DNA of 37,517 nt from Pseudomonadales bacterium (GCA_019090615.1 JAHRVQ010000007.1:1-37517); one strand, 5' to 3'. Positions 8,296-17,716 are shown, numbered from the stretch's first letter. The notes: a model not told the origin generated them from the letters alone. Translations and numbers: made by a program.

Positions 8296-8628
8296 ATGCA
8301 AATTATATTAAAGGCTTATAAACGTCTATGTAACGGGTGCGCTCAAATTGGCCGGTCGTATGCGGGCAAACTAGCCAAAAAAACGGTCACCGATAGTCGA
8401 CTAGATAATCTGGTGAGATTTGTCCAGCTGGCTCAACAGGATCAATCGATGGGCGCGTGGTTGAAAGCCTTATTAGCACTTTCGACCACTGAGCGCCATG
8501 ATGCGCTGGATATTATGCTCAAACGGATGCAGATGGGTGGTGCGCCAGCAGAATTTGTTGGCTTGTTAGTACTACTACGGGATGAAAATATTGTACTTCA
8601 GGCGCGGCAGATAATGCGGGATAATTAA
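8296..8628 (+). CDS. Hypothetical 110-residue protein
   Basis: I do not recognise this protein. It is basic at the N-terminus (AYKRLCNGCAQIGRSYAGKLAKK) and then appears helical, with WLKALLALSTTERHDALDIMLKRM and a final LLVLLRDENIVLQARQIM. No signal peptide or membrane segment is evident. GGAG at 8288-8291 lies four bases before the ATG and supports translation. It sits alone upstream of the IorAB-like cluster, with 176 bases between, and could be an independent unit. Confidence 0.55.
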   Translation: MQIILKAYKRLCNGCAQIGRSYAGKLAKKTVTDSRLDNLVRFVQLAQQDQSMGAWLKALLALSTTERHDALDIMLKRMQMGGAPAEFVGLLVLLRDENIVLQARQIMRDN

Positions 8629-8804
8629 CCCGATTGTTTACTCGGCCCTGATCGACGTACAATCCCGTCACAGGGCGCAGGTGACCTGGTGATGTGCTAA
8701 GTACTTTGTTTAAGTGTCTTGATTAAGTGCGGTACTAGTACAGGGTTCTGCTAGTTGAGTGCAAAATGGTTTGATTGGGTTTGGTTAGCTGATAGGGATG
8801 TTAT

Positions 8805-9269
8805 ATGTTCAGGCTAAATATTAATGCGGTAGATTATGATCTTGATATTGATCCTGATACACCGCTGTTGTGGGTTCTAAGAGATCATCTGGATATGACG
8901 GGGACCAAATATGGCTGTGGTATTAATCAATGTGGGGCCTGTACCGTACAGATTAATGGTAAGCCTGTTCGAAGTTGCCAGGTAGCGGCAGGTAAAATCC
9001 TTAAGCAACGCATAGTCACCATAGAAGGGTTGTCAGTGGATAGTAGCCATGTGGTCCAGGCAGCGTGGGTTGAAGCAGATGTGCCACAATGCGGTTATTG
9101 TCAATCAGGGCAAATTATGGCTGCCGCGGCGTTGTTAGATAGAATCCCGGACCCGAGCGACGAGGACATTGATCGGGCGATGAATAATATTTGCCGCTGT
9201 GGAACCTACCAACGCATTCGCAAAGGCATTCACCTGGCGGCAGCTAAACTTGCCGAAAAGGCCAGCTGA
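8805..9269 (+). CDS. 2Fe-2S subunit of an IorAB-like molybdenum hydroxylase
   Basis: This is the small electron-transfer subunit of a xanthine-oxidase-family enzyme. The plant-type cluster ligands are C38, C43, C46 and C58 (CGINQCGAC...C), and the second cluster ligands are C96, C99, C130 and C132 (CGYC ... CRC). All eight are present. The 154-residue length is typical of the CoxS/IorA type. The molybdopterin subunit gene follows after two bases, which shows co-translation and a two-subunit complex without a separate FAD subunit. The closest named relatives are isoquinoline 1-oxidoreductase alpha subunits and membrane aldehyde dehydrogenase small subunits, so the exact substrate is open. Confidence 0.93.
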   Translation: MFRLNINAVDYDLDIDPDTPLLWVLRDHLDMTGTKYGCGINQCGACTVQINGKPVRSCQVAAGKILKQRIVTIEGLSVDSSHVVQAAWVEADVPQCGYCQSGQIMAAAALLDRIPDPSDEDIDRAMNNICRCGTYQRIRKGIHLAAAKLAEKAS

Positions 9270-9271
9270 TT

Positions 9272-11446
9272 ATGTCAAAGGGAGTTGCTATTGTTGGCCG
9301 TAGGGGTTTTTTGAAGTCAGGTGTCACTGCCGCCGGCGCATTGCTGGTTGCATTTCATTTGCCGGTTAAATCTGCGTCTGTGCCTGCGGTAGTTATTGAT
9401 GAATCGGCAGTTGGGGATCAGGCAGATGAAATTAACGCCTGGATTTTTATCTCCGCAACGGGCGTTATTACCGTCAGGGTTGCAAAAGCAGAAATGGGCC
9501 AGGGTGTGCTAACAGCGCTGCCAATGATTATCGCCGATGAACTGGAAGCTGACTGGTCAATGGTACGTGCAGAATTTGCCTCAGCAAACAGGAATTACGT
9601 TCAATCTGGCGTCTATCGAGATATGGCGACCAATAGCAGTACCGCCATCAGGGTATCAATGCCTTATTTGCAACTAGCGGGTGCCGAAGCGAGACAGAAA
9701 CTCATCAAAGCCGCAGCGGAAAAATGGCAGGTGTCGGTGGACGCGTGCTATGCAGAATATGGCAAAGTTTATCATCGTCCAGATGGTCGTTGGTTTAGCT
9801 ATGGTACGCTTGCCTGCCTCGCCGCGGAGCTTTCAGTGGCCAATGTCAGGATAAAAACCCCTGATCAGTTTAGTTTGATGGGGTTGCCGACTAAACGCCT
9901 GGATACGCCGGCAAAAGTTAATGGCTCCGCTGTCTTTGGCATGGACGTTCGGCTCGATGGTATGCTCTATGCAGCCATTATTCATAGTCCTGTCGAAGGC
10001 GGGGTAGTGAGAAACGTGCTATTTAACGCCATTAGAAATATGCCTGGTGTCGTTCAAATGGTGCGCCTGGAGTCCAGTGTTGCGGTGGTTGCTAAAACCT
10101 TCTGGGAGGCGAAAGTAGCTAGCGAAAAATTGCCAGTTACTTGGCGTATAGGTGACCAGGCAAATTCCTATTCAGACGCTCTGCGTGATCAATATATCGC
10201 GACGCTGGATAGTCCCGGTGTTATTGTTAGCGAACAGGGTGAAACCACCGCGGCGCTTGATAGCGCTGAAACTGTGATCCAGTCCGATTATTTTTTACCT
10301 TACCTGGCGCATGCGGCCATGGAGCCACTAAATTGTACTGTTCGAATAACCGCCGCTCGGCTTGATCTTTGGGCTGGGGTACAAAATGCTGACGCGGCGT
10401 TGGCCGCAGCAGCGCAAGCGTCAGGTATACGGCCAGAAAATGTATATATCCACAATTGTTTTCTTGGTGGCGGTTTTGGTCGGCGAGCAAACATGGATTT
10501 TGTTAGTGAGGCTGTGACAGTGGCTAAGGCGGTGGGTAAACCCGTCCAGTTAATCTGGACTCGAGAGCAGGATATGCGCTCGGGGCGATACCGGCCTATG
10601 GCTGCGATTCGGTTTCAAGTGGGTGTGGATTTGAAAAACACCGTGGTGGCTTACACTAACCATTCAGTTAGCCATTCAATTTTAAAAGATCTGGGTGCAC
10701 CGTTGCGAAATGGCATTGATCCTACCTCCGTTGAGGGGTTAGCTAATATGCCCTATTTGATTAGCCACAAAAAAATTGCCCACACGATTAAGAATACCCA
10801 TTTGACTAGCTGGTTCTGGCGTTCTGTGGGCAACTCACAAAATGCCTTTGCGATGGAGTGTTTTGTTGACGAAATGGCAGAGGCGACAAAACTGGACCCG
10901 ATGGCATTTCGTAAATTATATCTGGCGCACCGGCCTGATTTGTTGAAAGTACTTAATGTGTTAGAGCAAAAATCTCAATGGCGCCATAATCCAGCCGCAG
11001 GAAGAGCAAAAGGAATGGCTATCCATGCCTGTTTTGGCACCATTGTCGGTCAGGTTGCTGAGGTTTCAATTAGTAGTGATGGTGGCCTTATGGTACATAA
11101 ATTCACTTCGGTGGTTGATTGCGGTCACGTGGTAAACCCGTTGAGTGCAGAAATGCAAATTGAGAGTGGTATAATTTATGGTTTGACGGCAGCTCTGTTT
11201 GGAAAAATCAGCATCGAAAATGGCGAAGTTGTTGAGGGTAATTTCGATACCTATTCTATGTTAAAACTGCGTGAGACGCCGCTAATGGAGACCTTTTTTA
11301 TGCCGGCTGACAGTGATCGTTGGGGGGGGCTTGGAGAGCCCGGTTTACCCTGCGTTGCACCCGCAGTGGCTAACGCCATTTATAAGTTAACTAAGCGTAG
11401 AATCCGGTCTTTACCGATTGCAGATTATTTTCTCCAGCCGGTCTGA
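9272..11446 (+). CDS. Molybdopterin subunit of an IorB-like oxidoreductase, Tat-exported
   Basis: This is the catalytic subunit (724 residues) of a xanthine-oxidase-family enzyme that hydroxylates an N-heterocycle or oxidises an aldehyde with water as the oxygen source. The N-terminus has a twin-arginine signal (RRGFLKSG at 10-17 followed by a hydrophobic stretch), so the folded holoenzyme with its partner is probably exported or membrane-attached. Cofactor-binding motifs include GGGFGRRANMDF and the C-terminal GGLGEPGLP, whose Glu689 is the expected catalytic base. It starts two bases after the 2Fe-2S subunit gene. Some relatives work with a c-type cytochrome subunit; none is encoded here, so the electron acceptor is unknown. 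The aldehyde dehydrogenase follows after 100 bases. Confidence 0.92.
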   Translation: MSKGVAIVGRRGFLKSGVTAAGALLVAFHLPVKSASVPAVVIDESAVGDQADEINAWIFISATGVITVRVAKAEMGQGVLTALPMIIADELEADWSMVRAEFASANRNYVQSGVYRDMATNSSTAIRVSMPYLQLAGAEARQKLIKAAAEKWQVSVDACYAEYGKVYHRPDGRWFSYGTLACLAAELSVANVRIKTPDQFSLMGLPTKRLDTPAKVNGSAVFGMDVRLDGMLYAAIIHSPVEGGVVRNVLFNAIRNMPGVVQMVRLESSVAVVAKTFWEAKVASEKLPVTWRIGDQANSYSDALRDQYIATLDSPGVIVSEQGETTAALDSAETVIQSDYFLPYLAHAAMEPLNCTVRITAARLDLWAGVQNADAALAAAAQASGIRPENVYIHNCFLGGGFGRRANMDFVSEAVTVAKAVGKPVQLIWTREQDMRSGRYRPMAAIRFQVGVDLKNTVVAYTNHSVSHSILKDLGAPLRNGIDPTSVEGLANMPYLISHKKIAHTIKNTHLTSWFWRSVGNSQNAFAMECFVDEMAEATKLDPMAFRKLYLAHRPDLLKVLNVLEQKSQWRHNPAAGRAKGMAIHACFGTIVGQVAEVSISSDGGLMVHKFTSVVDCGHVVNPLSAEMQIESGIIYGLTAALFGKISIENGEVVEGNFDTYSMLKLRETPLMETFFMPADSDRWGGLGEPGLPCVAPAVANAIYKLTKRRIRSLPIADYFLQPV

Positions 11447-11546
11447 ATGGCTGCTTGGCTTTAGATGACACTGAATGATACAGTGGGTTCATTGTAGTTG
11501 GCAGATGGACATCAGTCAGCGTTATTTTAAAAATCCTGGAATCAAA

Positions 11547-13004
11547 ATGACTCGAATAATTGAAGTAGCGGGCGTAGAAGTATCTACAGAACACTTTATT
11601 AATGGCGAGCGGGTCCCGAGTGCGACAACTTTTGCTGATATTTCGCCAATCGATGGCAGCCATATTGGCGACATTAGTGCTGGTGGACAGGACGAAGCAG
11701 ATGCGGCAGTGGCCGCGGCCAGAGCGGCATTTCCGGCCTGGGCAGCATTGGGTCCAGAAGGTCGTTTACCACTATTAAAACAATTTGCCGAAAATATTCG
11801 CCAGAGTGTTGATAAGCTGGCTGCCGTTGAGACTGTAGATAATGGATCGTTGCTAATTGGTAATGTTCATGGCGGGATGCCGAGAGCCGCGCATAACATT
11901 GAATTTTTTGCTGAACGGGCTTTAACTCTCAATGATGAAACAATTGATTCTCCCGACGTAGTTAATCATGTTAGATACGACCCATCAGGCGTTTCTGCGT
12001 TAATTGCGCCCTGGAATGGACCGTTTATGCTAACTACATGGAAAGCAGGTCCGGCTCTGGCAGCTGGTAATACCGTTGTAATCAAGCCGCCTGAGTGGGC
12101 GCCCTTAACCTCGTCAATGATGGCCGATCTTGCAACTGATGCGGGTATCCCGGCAGGTGTGCTTAATGTTGTTCAGGGTATCGGTGAAGTTGCTGGTGCG
12201 GCATTGGTTGCTAATCCGGATCTGGACCGTATCAGTTTTACCGGCTCAACAGATACAGCTCGAATTATTGGCCGTGCAGCGGCGGATAGTTTGACGCCAA
12301 TCAGCCTGGAGCTAGGTGGTAAGTCACCCTTTTTGGTGTTTGCCGATGCAGACCTTGATAAGGCGGCGCAAACGCTAGCGATGCAATATATGAACGCCGG
12401 CCAGGTATGCCTGGCGGGTACGCGGGTATTTGTTGAGGCGAGTATCGCCGATGAATTACAGCTAAAAATGCGTCAGGCGGTGGATAAGCTGACGGTAGGA
12501 GACCCAAGAGAAAAAACTACTCGTATGGGGCCATTAATTGGTGCCGAGCATTTTACCCGTGTTAAGGGGTTCGTTGATCGAGCTATTGCAGATGGTGCCC
12601 AGGTTGTATGGGGCGGCAAGCCCCATGAAAAAGGTGGGTTTTATTTTCCCCCCACTCTTTTAACCAATGTTGAACAAGACTGGGAAATCAGCCAGCGAGA
12701 AGTTTTCGGGCCAGTACTTACATGGCAGACTTTTACCAGCGAAGAACAGGCGCTGGAAATGGCCAATAATACAAAATATGGGCTGGCTGCGATGTTATTT
12801 ACCCGTGATGCAGAAAGAGTCGCCAGAATAGGTCGGGCGGTGGTGGCTGGTACGGTCTGGGTTAATTGCTTTTTTGTTCGAGATCTATCCGCGCCATTTG
12901 GTGGCTGTAGGCAATCAGGCATTGGCCGCGAAGGCGGCAACTGGAGTTTTGACTTTTTCTGTGATGTGAAAAATGTCGCTATCGCCAAAGATTCACTCGC
13001 CTGA
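11547..13004 (+). CDS. NAD(P)-dependent aldehyde dehydrogenase
   Basis: This is a class 1/2-type aldehyde dehydrogenase of 485 residues. Catalytic Cys288 lies in NAGQVCLAG, the general base Glu255 in LELGGKSP, and the oxyanion Asn157 in APWNGPF. The cofactor loop FTGSTDTA is present. It resembles the semialdehyde dehydrogenases of meta-cleavage pathways (hydroxymuconic or carboxymethyl-hydroxymuconic semialdehyde), which would fit the ring-cleaving dioxygenase gene just downstream; that assignment is inference. The start is the ATG at 11547 with TGGA upstream. An in-frame ATG at 11475 adds 24 residues of non-family sequence. Gaps of 100 bases before and 215 after leave the operon structure undecided. 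Confidence 0.9.
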   Translation: MTRIIEVAGVEVSTEHFINGERVPSATTFADISPIDGSHIGDISAGGQDEADAAVAAARAAFPAWAALGPEGRLPLLKQFAENIRQSVDKLAAVETVDNGSLLIGNVHGGMPRAAHNIEFFAERALTLNDETIDSPDVVNHVRYDPSGVSALIAPWNGPFMLTTWKAGPALAAGNTVVIKPPEWAPLTSSMMADLATDAGIPAGVLNVVQGIGEVAGAALVANPDLDRISFTGSTDTARIIGRAAADSLTPISLELGGKSPFLVFADADLDKAAQTLAMQYMNAGQVCLAGTRVFVEASIADELQLKMRQAVDKLTVGDPREKTTRMGPLIGAEHFTRVKGFVDRAIADGAQVVWGGKPHEKGGFYFPPTLLTNVEQDWEISQREVFGPVLTWQTFTSEEQALEMANNTKYGLAAMLFTRDAERVARIGRAVVAGTVWVNCFFVRDLSAPFGGCRQSGIGREGGNWSFDFFCDVKNVAIAKDSLA

Positions 13005-13219
13005 CAGGTGATACATTGAAGCATTGATCGCCGATTAAAAACCTGATCTTTGGCTGGGTTATATTGAGTTGAGGGTGAATGGTAGCTGAATAATACCTGG
13101 CTGAAATCAATGCGCTATTACGAATAAATGGCATATCGACCAACAGATTATGCGGACGTGCGTTGTACCGCATTGGGACTATTTTTCAGAACGTAAAACT
13201 AATATCAGGAGATAATAAA

Positions 13220-14089
13220 ATGGCAGCTGTAACTGAGTTGGGATACATAGGCATCGGTGTAAAAAGCCTTGATGAGTGGAAAGACTATGCCGCCAATGTG
13301 ATTGGCGCTGAAGTTGTAGAGGCGAAAGAGGATGGACGTTGTTATGTTCGGCTTGATGAATGGCATCATCGCATAGTGGTTGAAGAGGATGGCACAGACG
13401 ACCTGGCTTTTATGGGGTTGCGGGTAGGCGGTGTAGAAGAATTTAAAGAGATACAGCAGCAGTTAGAGGCCGCTGGCATAAATTTTACCGTGGGTTCGGC
13501 TGAACTAGCTCAGGAACGGCATGTGCTTGAGTTGATCACGTTGGAAGATCCCAGTGGTAATCCATTAGAGATATTTCATGGTCCGCATTTGACACCAAAC
13601 CTGCCATTTTATCCTGGTCGTCGTCGGCATGGTGGTTTTAAAACGGGTAATGGGGGATTGGGGCATATGTTAATTCGGGAAACTGTTGGGCTGGATAAAA
13701 CCTATGAGTTTTATAAATTGCTCGGTATGCGGGGTGGCGTGGAATATCAGATTCCAATCCCTAATCAACCAAAACCCTTCGAGATATTGTTTATGCATTG
13801 TAATGAGCGAGATCATACGCTGGCTTTTGGTTTGCCCAGTGAAAAACGAATTAATCATATGATGCTTGAATGTGAATCTTTTGATGATCTTGGTTTAGCG
13901 CAGGAAATTGTTGAAGAAAAGCAGGTGCCGGTAGGCATGAAATTTGGCAAACATTCTAACGATCATATGTATTCGTTTTATATTGTGAATCCATCTGGCT
14001 GGATGATTGAGCTGGGTTGGGGCGGGCGCCCTGCAACCCATCAGTCAGAATACTATAACGGTGATATCTACGGCCATAAGCCGCAGTAG
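13220..14089 (+). CDS. Type I extradiol ring-cleavage dioxygenase (VOC superfamily, BphC/HsaC-like)
   Basis: This is a two-domain vicinal-oxygen-chelate enzyme of 289 residues that would open a catechol ring next to one hydroxyl, using Fe(II) and O2. Iron ligands H149 (GLGHML), H213 (RINHMML) and E264 (NPSGWMIELG) are all in place. So are the second-sphere residues H199 (NERDHTLAF), H245 (GKH) and Y254. Residues 243-264 fit the extradiol dioxygenase signature G-x-H-x7-F-Y-x2-N-P-x-G-x3-E. The closest named types are 2,3-dihydroxybiphenyl and steroid-catechol dioxygenases; the true substrate is not decided by sequence. AGGAGA lies seven bases before the ATG, so the frame upstream to 13163 is not coding. 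Confidence 0.92.
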   Translation: MAAVTELGYIGIGVKSLDEWKDYAANVIGAEVVEAKEDGRCYVRLDEWHHRIVVEEDGTDDLAFMGLRVGGVEEFKEIQQQLEAAGINFTVGSAELAQERHVLELITLEDPSGNPLEIFHGPHLTPNLPFYPGRRRHGGFKTGNGGLGHMLIRETVGLDKTYEFYKLLGMRGGVEYQIPIPNQPKPFEILFMHCNERDHTLAFGLPSEKRINHMMLECESFDDLGLAQEIVEEKQVPVGMKFGKHSNDHMYSFYIVNPSGWMIELGWGGRPATHQSEYYNGDIYGHKPQ

Positions 14090-14201
14090 CGCATTTCGCC
14101 CACCTCGCGCCGCTGGTTTAAAGAGCGGTGCTGGATGGGCTCAAGGTGCCGATTGGGCAGGGTTACTAATCATGCGCGGTTTATTGTGGATCGATTAATG
14201 A

Positions 14202-14504
14202 TTAGACTACCTGCTCAAAAGTCTCAAGGTTGGGGTGGCTGAGATAGGTGCCCTTAGGGGCCGATGCCTGGGCATGGGCTTTGCGGAAACTGTCAGATTC
14301 TGTCCAGGCTGTAAATGCCTGTTTGTCTGCCCAAATTGTATGTGACGCATATAGGACGTGATCATCTGCTTCTGCGCCTTTCATCAGGGCAAAGGATTCG
14401 AAACCGGGTTCATCGGTCAAATAGCTGTCTCTTTCTCGCCAAAGTTTTTCAAAACCTGCTTCAAAGCCTTTTGCAATCTTAAATCTGTTCATTGCGATAA
14501 ACAT
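14202..14504 (-). CDS. IsdG-like heme-degrading monooxygenase candidate (ABM fold)
   Basis: This is a 100-residue protein of the antibiotic-biosynthesis-monooxygenase fold. It carries the Asn-Trp-His triad of IsdG/IsdI-type heme oxygenases: N6 in MNRF, W67 in AFTAW and H77 in FRKAHA. The stretch around W67-H77 reads KQAFTAWTESDSFRKAH, nearly the staphylococcal IsdG pattern. Such enzymes open heme to release iron. The alternative is a general quinol monooxygenase. It is convergent with the extradiol dioxygenase gene (112 bases between stops) and probably a separate unit. Confidence 0.78.
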   Translation of the reverse strand: MFIAMNRFKIAKGFEAGFEKLWRERDSYLTDEPGFESFALMKGAEADDHVLYASHTIWADKQAFTAWTESDSFRKAHAQASAPKGTYLSHPNLETFEQVV

Positions 14505-14827
14505 ATTGGTTACCTTTTTGCTGGGATCATATTGTGAAGGATCTGGTGTTGGTGGCTAGCATCAAGATTTATGAGCATAACCCGTGAGTTGTGGTCTTAT
14601 TCTAACTGGGTTTTATTCTAATTGGATTGCGCCTGCTTTACCTCATCGTAATGCGAGAATTAGTAATTATTGATAGTGTATAGCAGTAAGTCTCCTTCGG
14701 TTCTTAGAGATTTTACATGGGTGGGGATGTTATTTGTCAGTGCTAAATTGAAAATTACCCTGTTAAGCACATTGTTTTAATAGGCTGTTTTTTTAATAAG
14801 GGTTTTTGACCTGGATATGAAAAGTAT
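14505..14827. other. Divergent promoter region without genes
   Basis: No gene is visible. It separates the leftward IsdG-like gene from the rightward cysZ gene. An imperfect direct repeat (attctaactggg / attctaattgga, about 14601-14627) is the only structure I see. No clear Fur box was found. Confidence 0.45.
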
Positions 14828-15574
14828 ATGAATGGAATACAGTGCCTGGTGTCAGGTTTCAAATTGGTGCGAGCGCCTGGGTTGCGAGAATACGTTATTG
14901 TACCGCTGCTTATTAATATGGTTATGCTGTCGATTTTTGCCGCTTATGGGTATTCTCACTATCAGCAGTGGATGGTTTATTTGACGGGCTGGCTGCCAGA
15001 CTGGCTGCAGTTTTTAGCCTGGATTGTACAAATGGTTGCCAGTGTCGCCATTTTCGTGCTGACAATTTATAGTTTTTCCGTGGTCGCTAATATTATCGCC
15101 TCGCCTTTTAATGCGGTATTATCTGATCGTATAGAGGTCCAACTTCGCGGCGAACAGACGAGGGTTCCTGTCAGTTTGATGTTGACACTAGGTCGAGCCG
15201 TGTCTCGAGAAGTGCTCAAACTCCTCTACTATTTGCCCCGCTTATTGGGTTTGATTGTACTTTCACTGGTTCCGGGTGTTAACGTCATAGCGCCGCTGGC
15301 ATGGCTGTTGTTCGGCGCCTGGATGATGGCGATCCAATATACGGATTATGCTGCGGATAATAATGCGCTGGAATTTGAACGCTTAAGACAACGTTTGCGG
15401 GCAAACCTGTTCCAGAGTTTGCTGTTTGGCATGGCAGTATATTTTCTTATAGCTATTCCATTGCTTAACTTACTATTGATACCAGTGGCGGTTGCAGGTG
15501 GTACAGTATTTTGGGTTGAGTGGTTAACGAAGGCTGGCACAACCGCTACATTAAACACTAATTCAAAGGCCTAG
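14828..15574 (+). CDS. cysZ: CysZ-type sulfate permease (EI24 domain)
   Basis: This inner-membrane protein of 248 residues resembles CysZ, which brings sulfate into the cell for cysteine synthesis. Family features are the N-terminal GFKLVRAPGLREYVIVPLLINM, long helices at about 25-45 and 60-95, the ASPFNAVLSDRIE motif after the second helix, the ALEFERLRQRL segment, and a C-terminal helix pair. The ribosome binding site is weak (gaaaag). No other sulfur-assimilation gene is adjacent. Confidence 0.88.
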   Translation: MNGIQCLVSGFKLVRAPGLREYVIVPLLINMVMLSIFAAYGYSHYQQWMVYLTGWLPDWLQFLAWIVQMVASVAIFVLTIYSFSVVANIIASPFNAVLSDRIEVQLRGEQTRVPVSLMLTLGRAVSREVLKLLYYLPRLLGLIVLSLVPGVNVIAPLAWLLFGAWMMAIQYTDYAADNNALEFERLRQRLRANLFQSLLFGMAVYFLIAIPLLNLLLIPVAVAGGTVFWVEWLTKAGTTATLNTNSKA

Positions 15575-15639
15575 GATCTACTACTCAATGCTAATTTTAG
15601 ATGTTAATTTAGTGTTGGCGTCTATGGTTTGTGGTAAGG

Positions 15640-15879
15640 TTATTCCGTCGAAGGGGTATATTCCATCAGGGTGGAATGGTCAACCAGGTCGTCTGGGTCC
15701 ATTATTTCCAGCAAACGGTTAATTTCAAGCGCCTGATGTAGAAGGAGCTCTCGCGACTCCTGCAATAGTCTTAATTGTTCGTTAAGAATTGCATTGTCGT
15801 TAGCAATAGCAATGAGGATGTCAATTTGCTGATCGATATCTTCAATTAGCTTATCCAGGGTAATTTCAAAGCTAAACAT
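15640..15879 (-). CDS. Small coiled-coil protein, unknown
   Basis: This is a 79-residue acidic protein, predicted to be one long helix with heptad-like Leu/Ile spacing (LIEDIDQQIDILIAI, LNEQLRLLQESRELLL, INRLLEIM). I do not recognise a family. AAGG lies nine bases upstream of the ATG. It follows the DUF1631 gene by 43 bases on the same strand and may be its operon partner, a point that could mean a physical interaction but is only inference. Confidence 0.6.
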   Translation of the reverse strand: MFSFEITLDKLIEDIDQQIDILIAIANDNAILNEQLRLLQESRELLLHQALEINRLLEIMDPDDLVDHSTLMEYTPSTE

Positions 15880-15922
15880 CCAGGAAGCCTTATGTGGCAG
15901 AATGATGCCGGTGGTTGTTTGT

Positions 15923-17716
15923 TTAAGCGGCGGACTCTGTGCCGCTTAAGGCATCAAAGCTTTTTTCTTTGTTCGCTCTAAGTCCAGATATCACACTTTC
16001 GAGTACATTTTCGAATTCAACGCCGGTATCAAGAATTTCACTATTTTCCGTGACAATCATCTGCGAGAGCTGCCTGGCTGAATAATCGGCAACCTTAATA
16101 CCCACTCGATTGGTAAATATATATTTGTCGGCACCTGGGATTATTGCTGCGAGGCGACAGGGTGTCAAGGTACCTTCCATCACCGGTAACTTAACCCAGG
16201 CATCGATATTGAGTCCAGCAACAGCAACTTCAGCAGCGCGCTTTTTCTTGGTGGCCTTTTGAACCAGTACATTAGCGCGTTGCAATTTTTCTTTTGCCTG
16301 TTGTTTCTGGCCCTCATTGGCCGCTAATATTTCAGATCTACGGGTTAGGCGATATTGTCTGGATATGGTTTTTAACTGTTTAGCCTCGCGGGCCTGTATT
16401 TCACGTTTTTTCTGTGCTTGTACTTTGCGTATTACGACGACTAGTTGTGCTTTAACGGTGGCTTCTATGGTGCCGTTAGAATCGAGTTGGCGAATGGTAT
16501 TGCTGGACAAATAGCCTGCAAACTCGTGGTAGGAGATGTTCATTATTTTACGTCGATTGTGATTAGTGAACAGTAACCGGTCGGTATCTTGCCAGTTGAG
16601 TATTAATCGAATTCGGGCGATTTTTTCGTTTGAATCATTTTTGTCGTCAAATAAGAACCATTGACCTTTTTTCAGGGCAGCTATTTTTTGCTGAATACCA
16701 GACTGGATGCCTTGTCCTCCGGGTTTCATGGTTGCATCGGTTTCTAATAATTCAAAATCGCAGGCTGGCGATGGATCGCCACTGAGTATGCCGGCATATT
16801 CATCCTTTACTTCTTCCATGCAGTCTTCTACCGACCATTCGAAAGGCGTAAGTGCAACAAATTCGATGATATTGCTGGGTAAAAGTTCGGCCAGTTGTCT
16901 TGTTTCTTCTTTGTCTGCATTGGTTTGCAGTGAGCAGGTAAGGGTCTCTGTTAGCTGGCTAATGTTTTGCCATGATTCGGATTTTTGCCCGCAATGGATA
17001 AAAACTTGCTGTAACAATTCGTACCAGGAACCCTGTAACATGCAAATTATAAAGAGTGAAAGCGGCTTATCAGCCATATGTTTGTTGAGTAATTCTGCCG
17101 CATAATACTTTCCTTTCTGGCCAACCAAAACCTCTAACTCTTTAGCGCAAAGCGCATCTTCCATCTTGTCGTATATGACCTGTTCTTTAGCAAAAAAATC
17201 GATGAGTTTGTCATTACATTGGTCCACATCTAGTCGACCGTATACCATGCCATTAATGATGGTGGCAATTTTTTCCATGTATTGGTCGCCCAGAACACCC
17301 AGGTCTTCGTTCCAGCCAATGCATTCTTGAATTACTAATTCAATGATATTAAATATTTTTTGTGGCTGCAGCAGGATTAGCAGGTCATGTTCTAGCGCCT
17401 GGACTGCGATAAGCGGTGCAATATCGCGAATAAATGCTTCGATTTTGAAACCAAGGTCGGTTGCGCCAAGAATTGTGCTGACGCAATCATCGATAAAGGC
17501 GATGGTGGCGTGGTCTCCGGGTTGTAGTGAAATGCCTGTGTGGTGGGTTTGAATTTGCGTGAGTATGGTGTCGATATGTTCTTCTTTGGAAAGCCCGGGT
17601 AAGGCGTATAACGCCGTTTTCAATGCGTCATTGTCGAATACGCTGAAGCTGGGTTTTGGCGGCGTATAATATCCCTTTAATGCAGCGTTAATGGTTTTTA
17701 AAGTTGGTAATGCCAT
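15923..17716 (-). CDS. DUF1631 family protein
   Basis: This is a cytoplasmic protein of 597 residues with a helical N-terminal two thirds. A DUF1631-type module at about 350-420 contains KKGQWFLFDD and a DRLLFTNHNRRKIMNIS segment. A basic coiled-coil follows (about 430-500, rich in Lys/Gln/Arg). A second related module near the C-terminus (about 510-570) has IPGADKYIFTNRVGIKVADYS. The repeated FTN-x-x-x-x-K pattern suggests two copies of one beta-rich, PilZ-like domain, which is my reading. Family members are usually longer (about 700-800). Function is not established; an envelope or c-di-GMP-related role would be speculation. Confidence 0.75.
   Translation of the reverse strand: MALPTLKTINAALKGYYTPPKPSFSVFDNDALKTALYALPGLSKEEHIDTILTQIQTHHTGISLQPGDHATIAFIDDCVSTILGATDLGFKIEAFIRDIAPLIAVQALEHDLLILLQPQKIFNIIELVIQECIGWNEDLGVLGDQYMEKIATIINGMVYGRLDVDQCNDKLIDFFAKEQVIYDKMEDALCAKELEVLVGQKGKYYAAELLNKHMADKPLSLFIICMLQGSWYELLQQVFIHCGQKSESWQNISQLTETLTCSLQTNADKEETRQLAELLPSNIIEFVALTPFEWSVEDCMEEVKDEYAGILSGDPSPACDFELLETDATMKPGGQGIQSGIQQKIAALKKGQWFLFDDKNDSNEKIARIRLILNWQDTDRLLFTNHNRRKIMNISYHEFAGYLSSNTIRQLDSNGTIEATVKAQLVVVIRKVQAQKKREIQAREAKQLKTISRQYRLTRRSEILAANEGQKQQAKEKLQRANVLVQKATKKKRAAEVAVAGLNIDAWVKLPVMEGTLTPCRLAAIIPGADKYIFTNRVGIKVADYSARQLSQMIVTENSEILDTGVEFENVLESVISGLRANKEKSFDALSGTESAA

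Noticed and set aside
11475-11546. N-terminal extension of the aldehyde dehydrogenase
   Set aside because: Residues before MTRIIEV are not family-like, and TGGA sits before the ATG at 11547.
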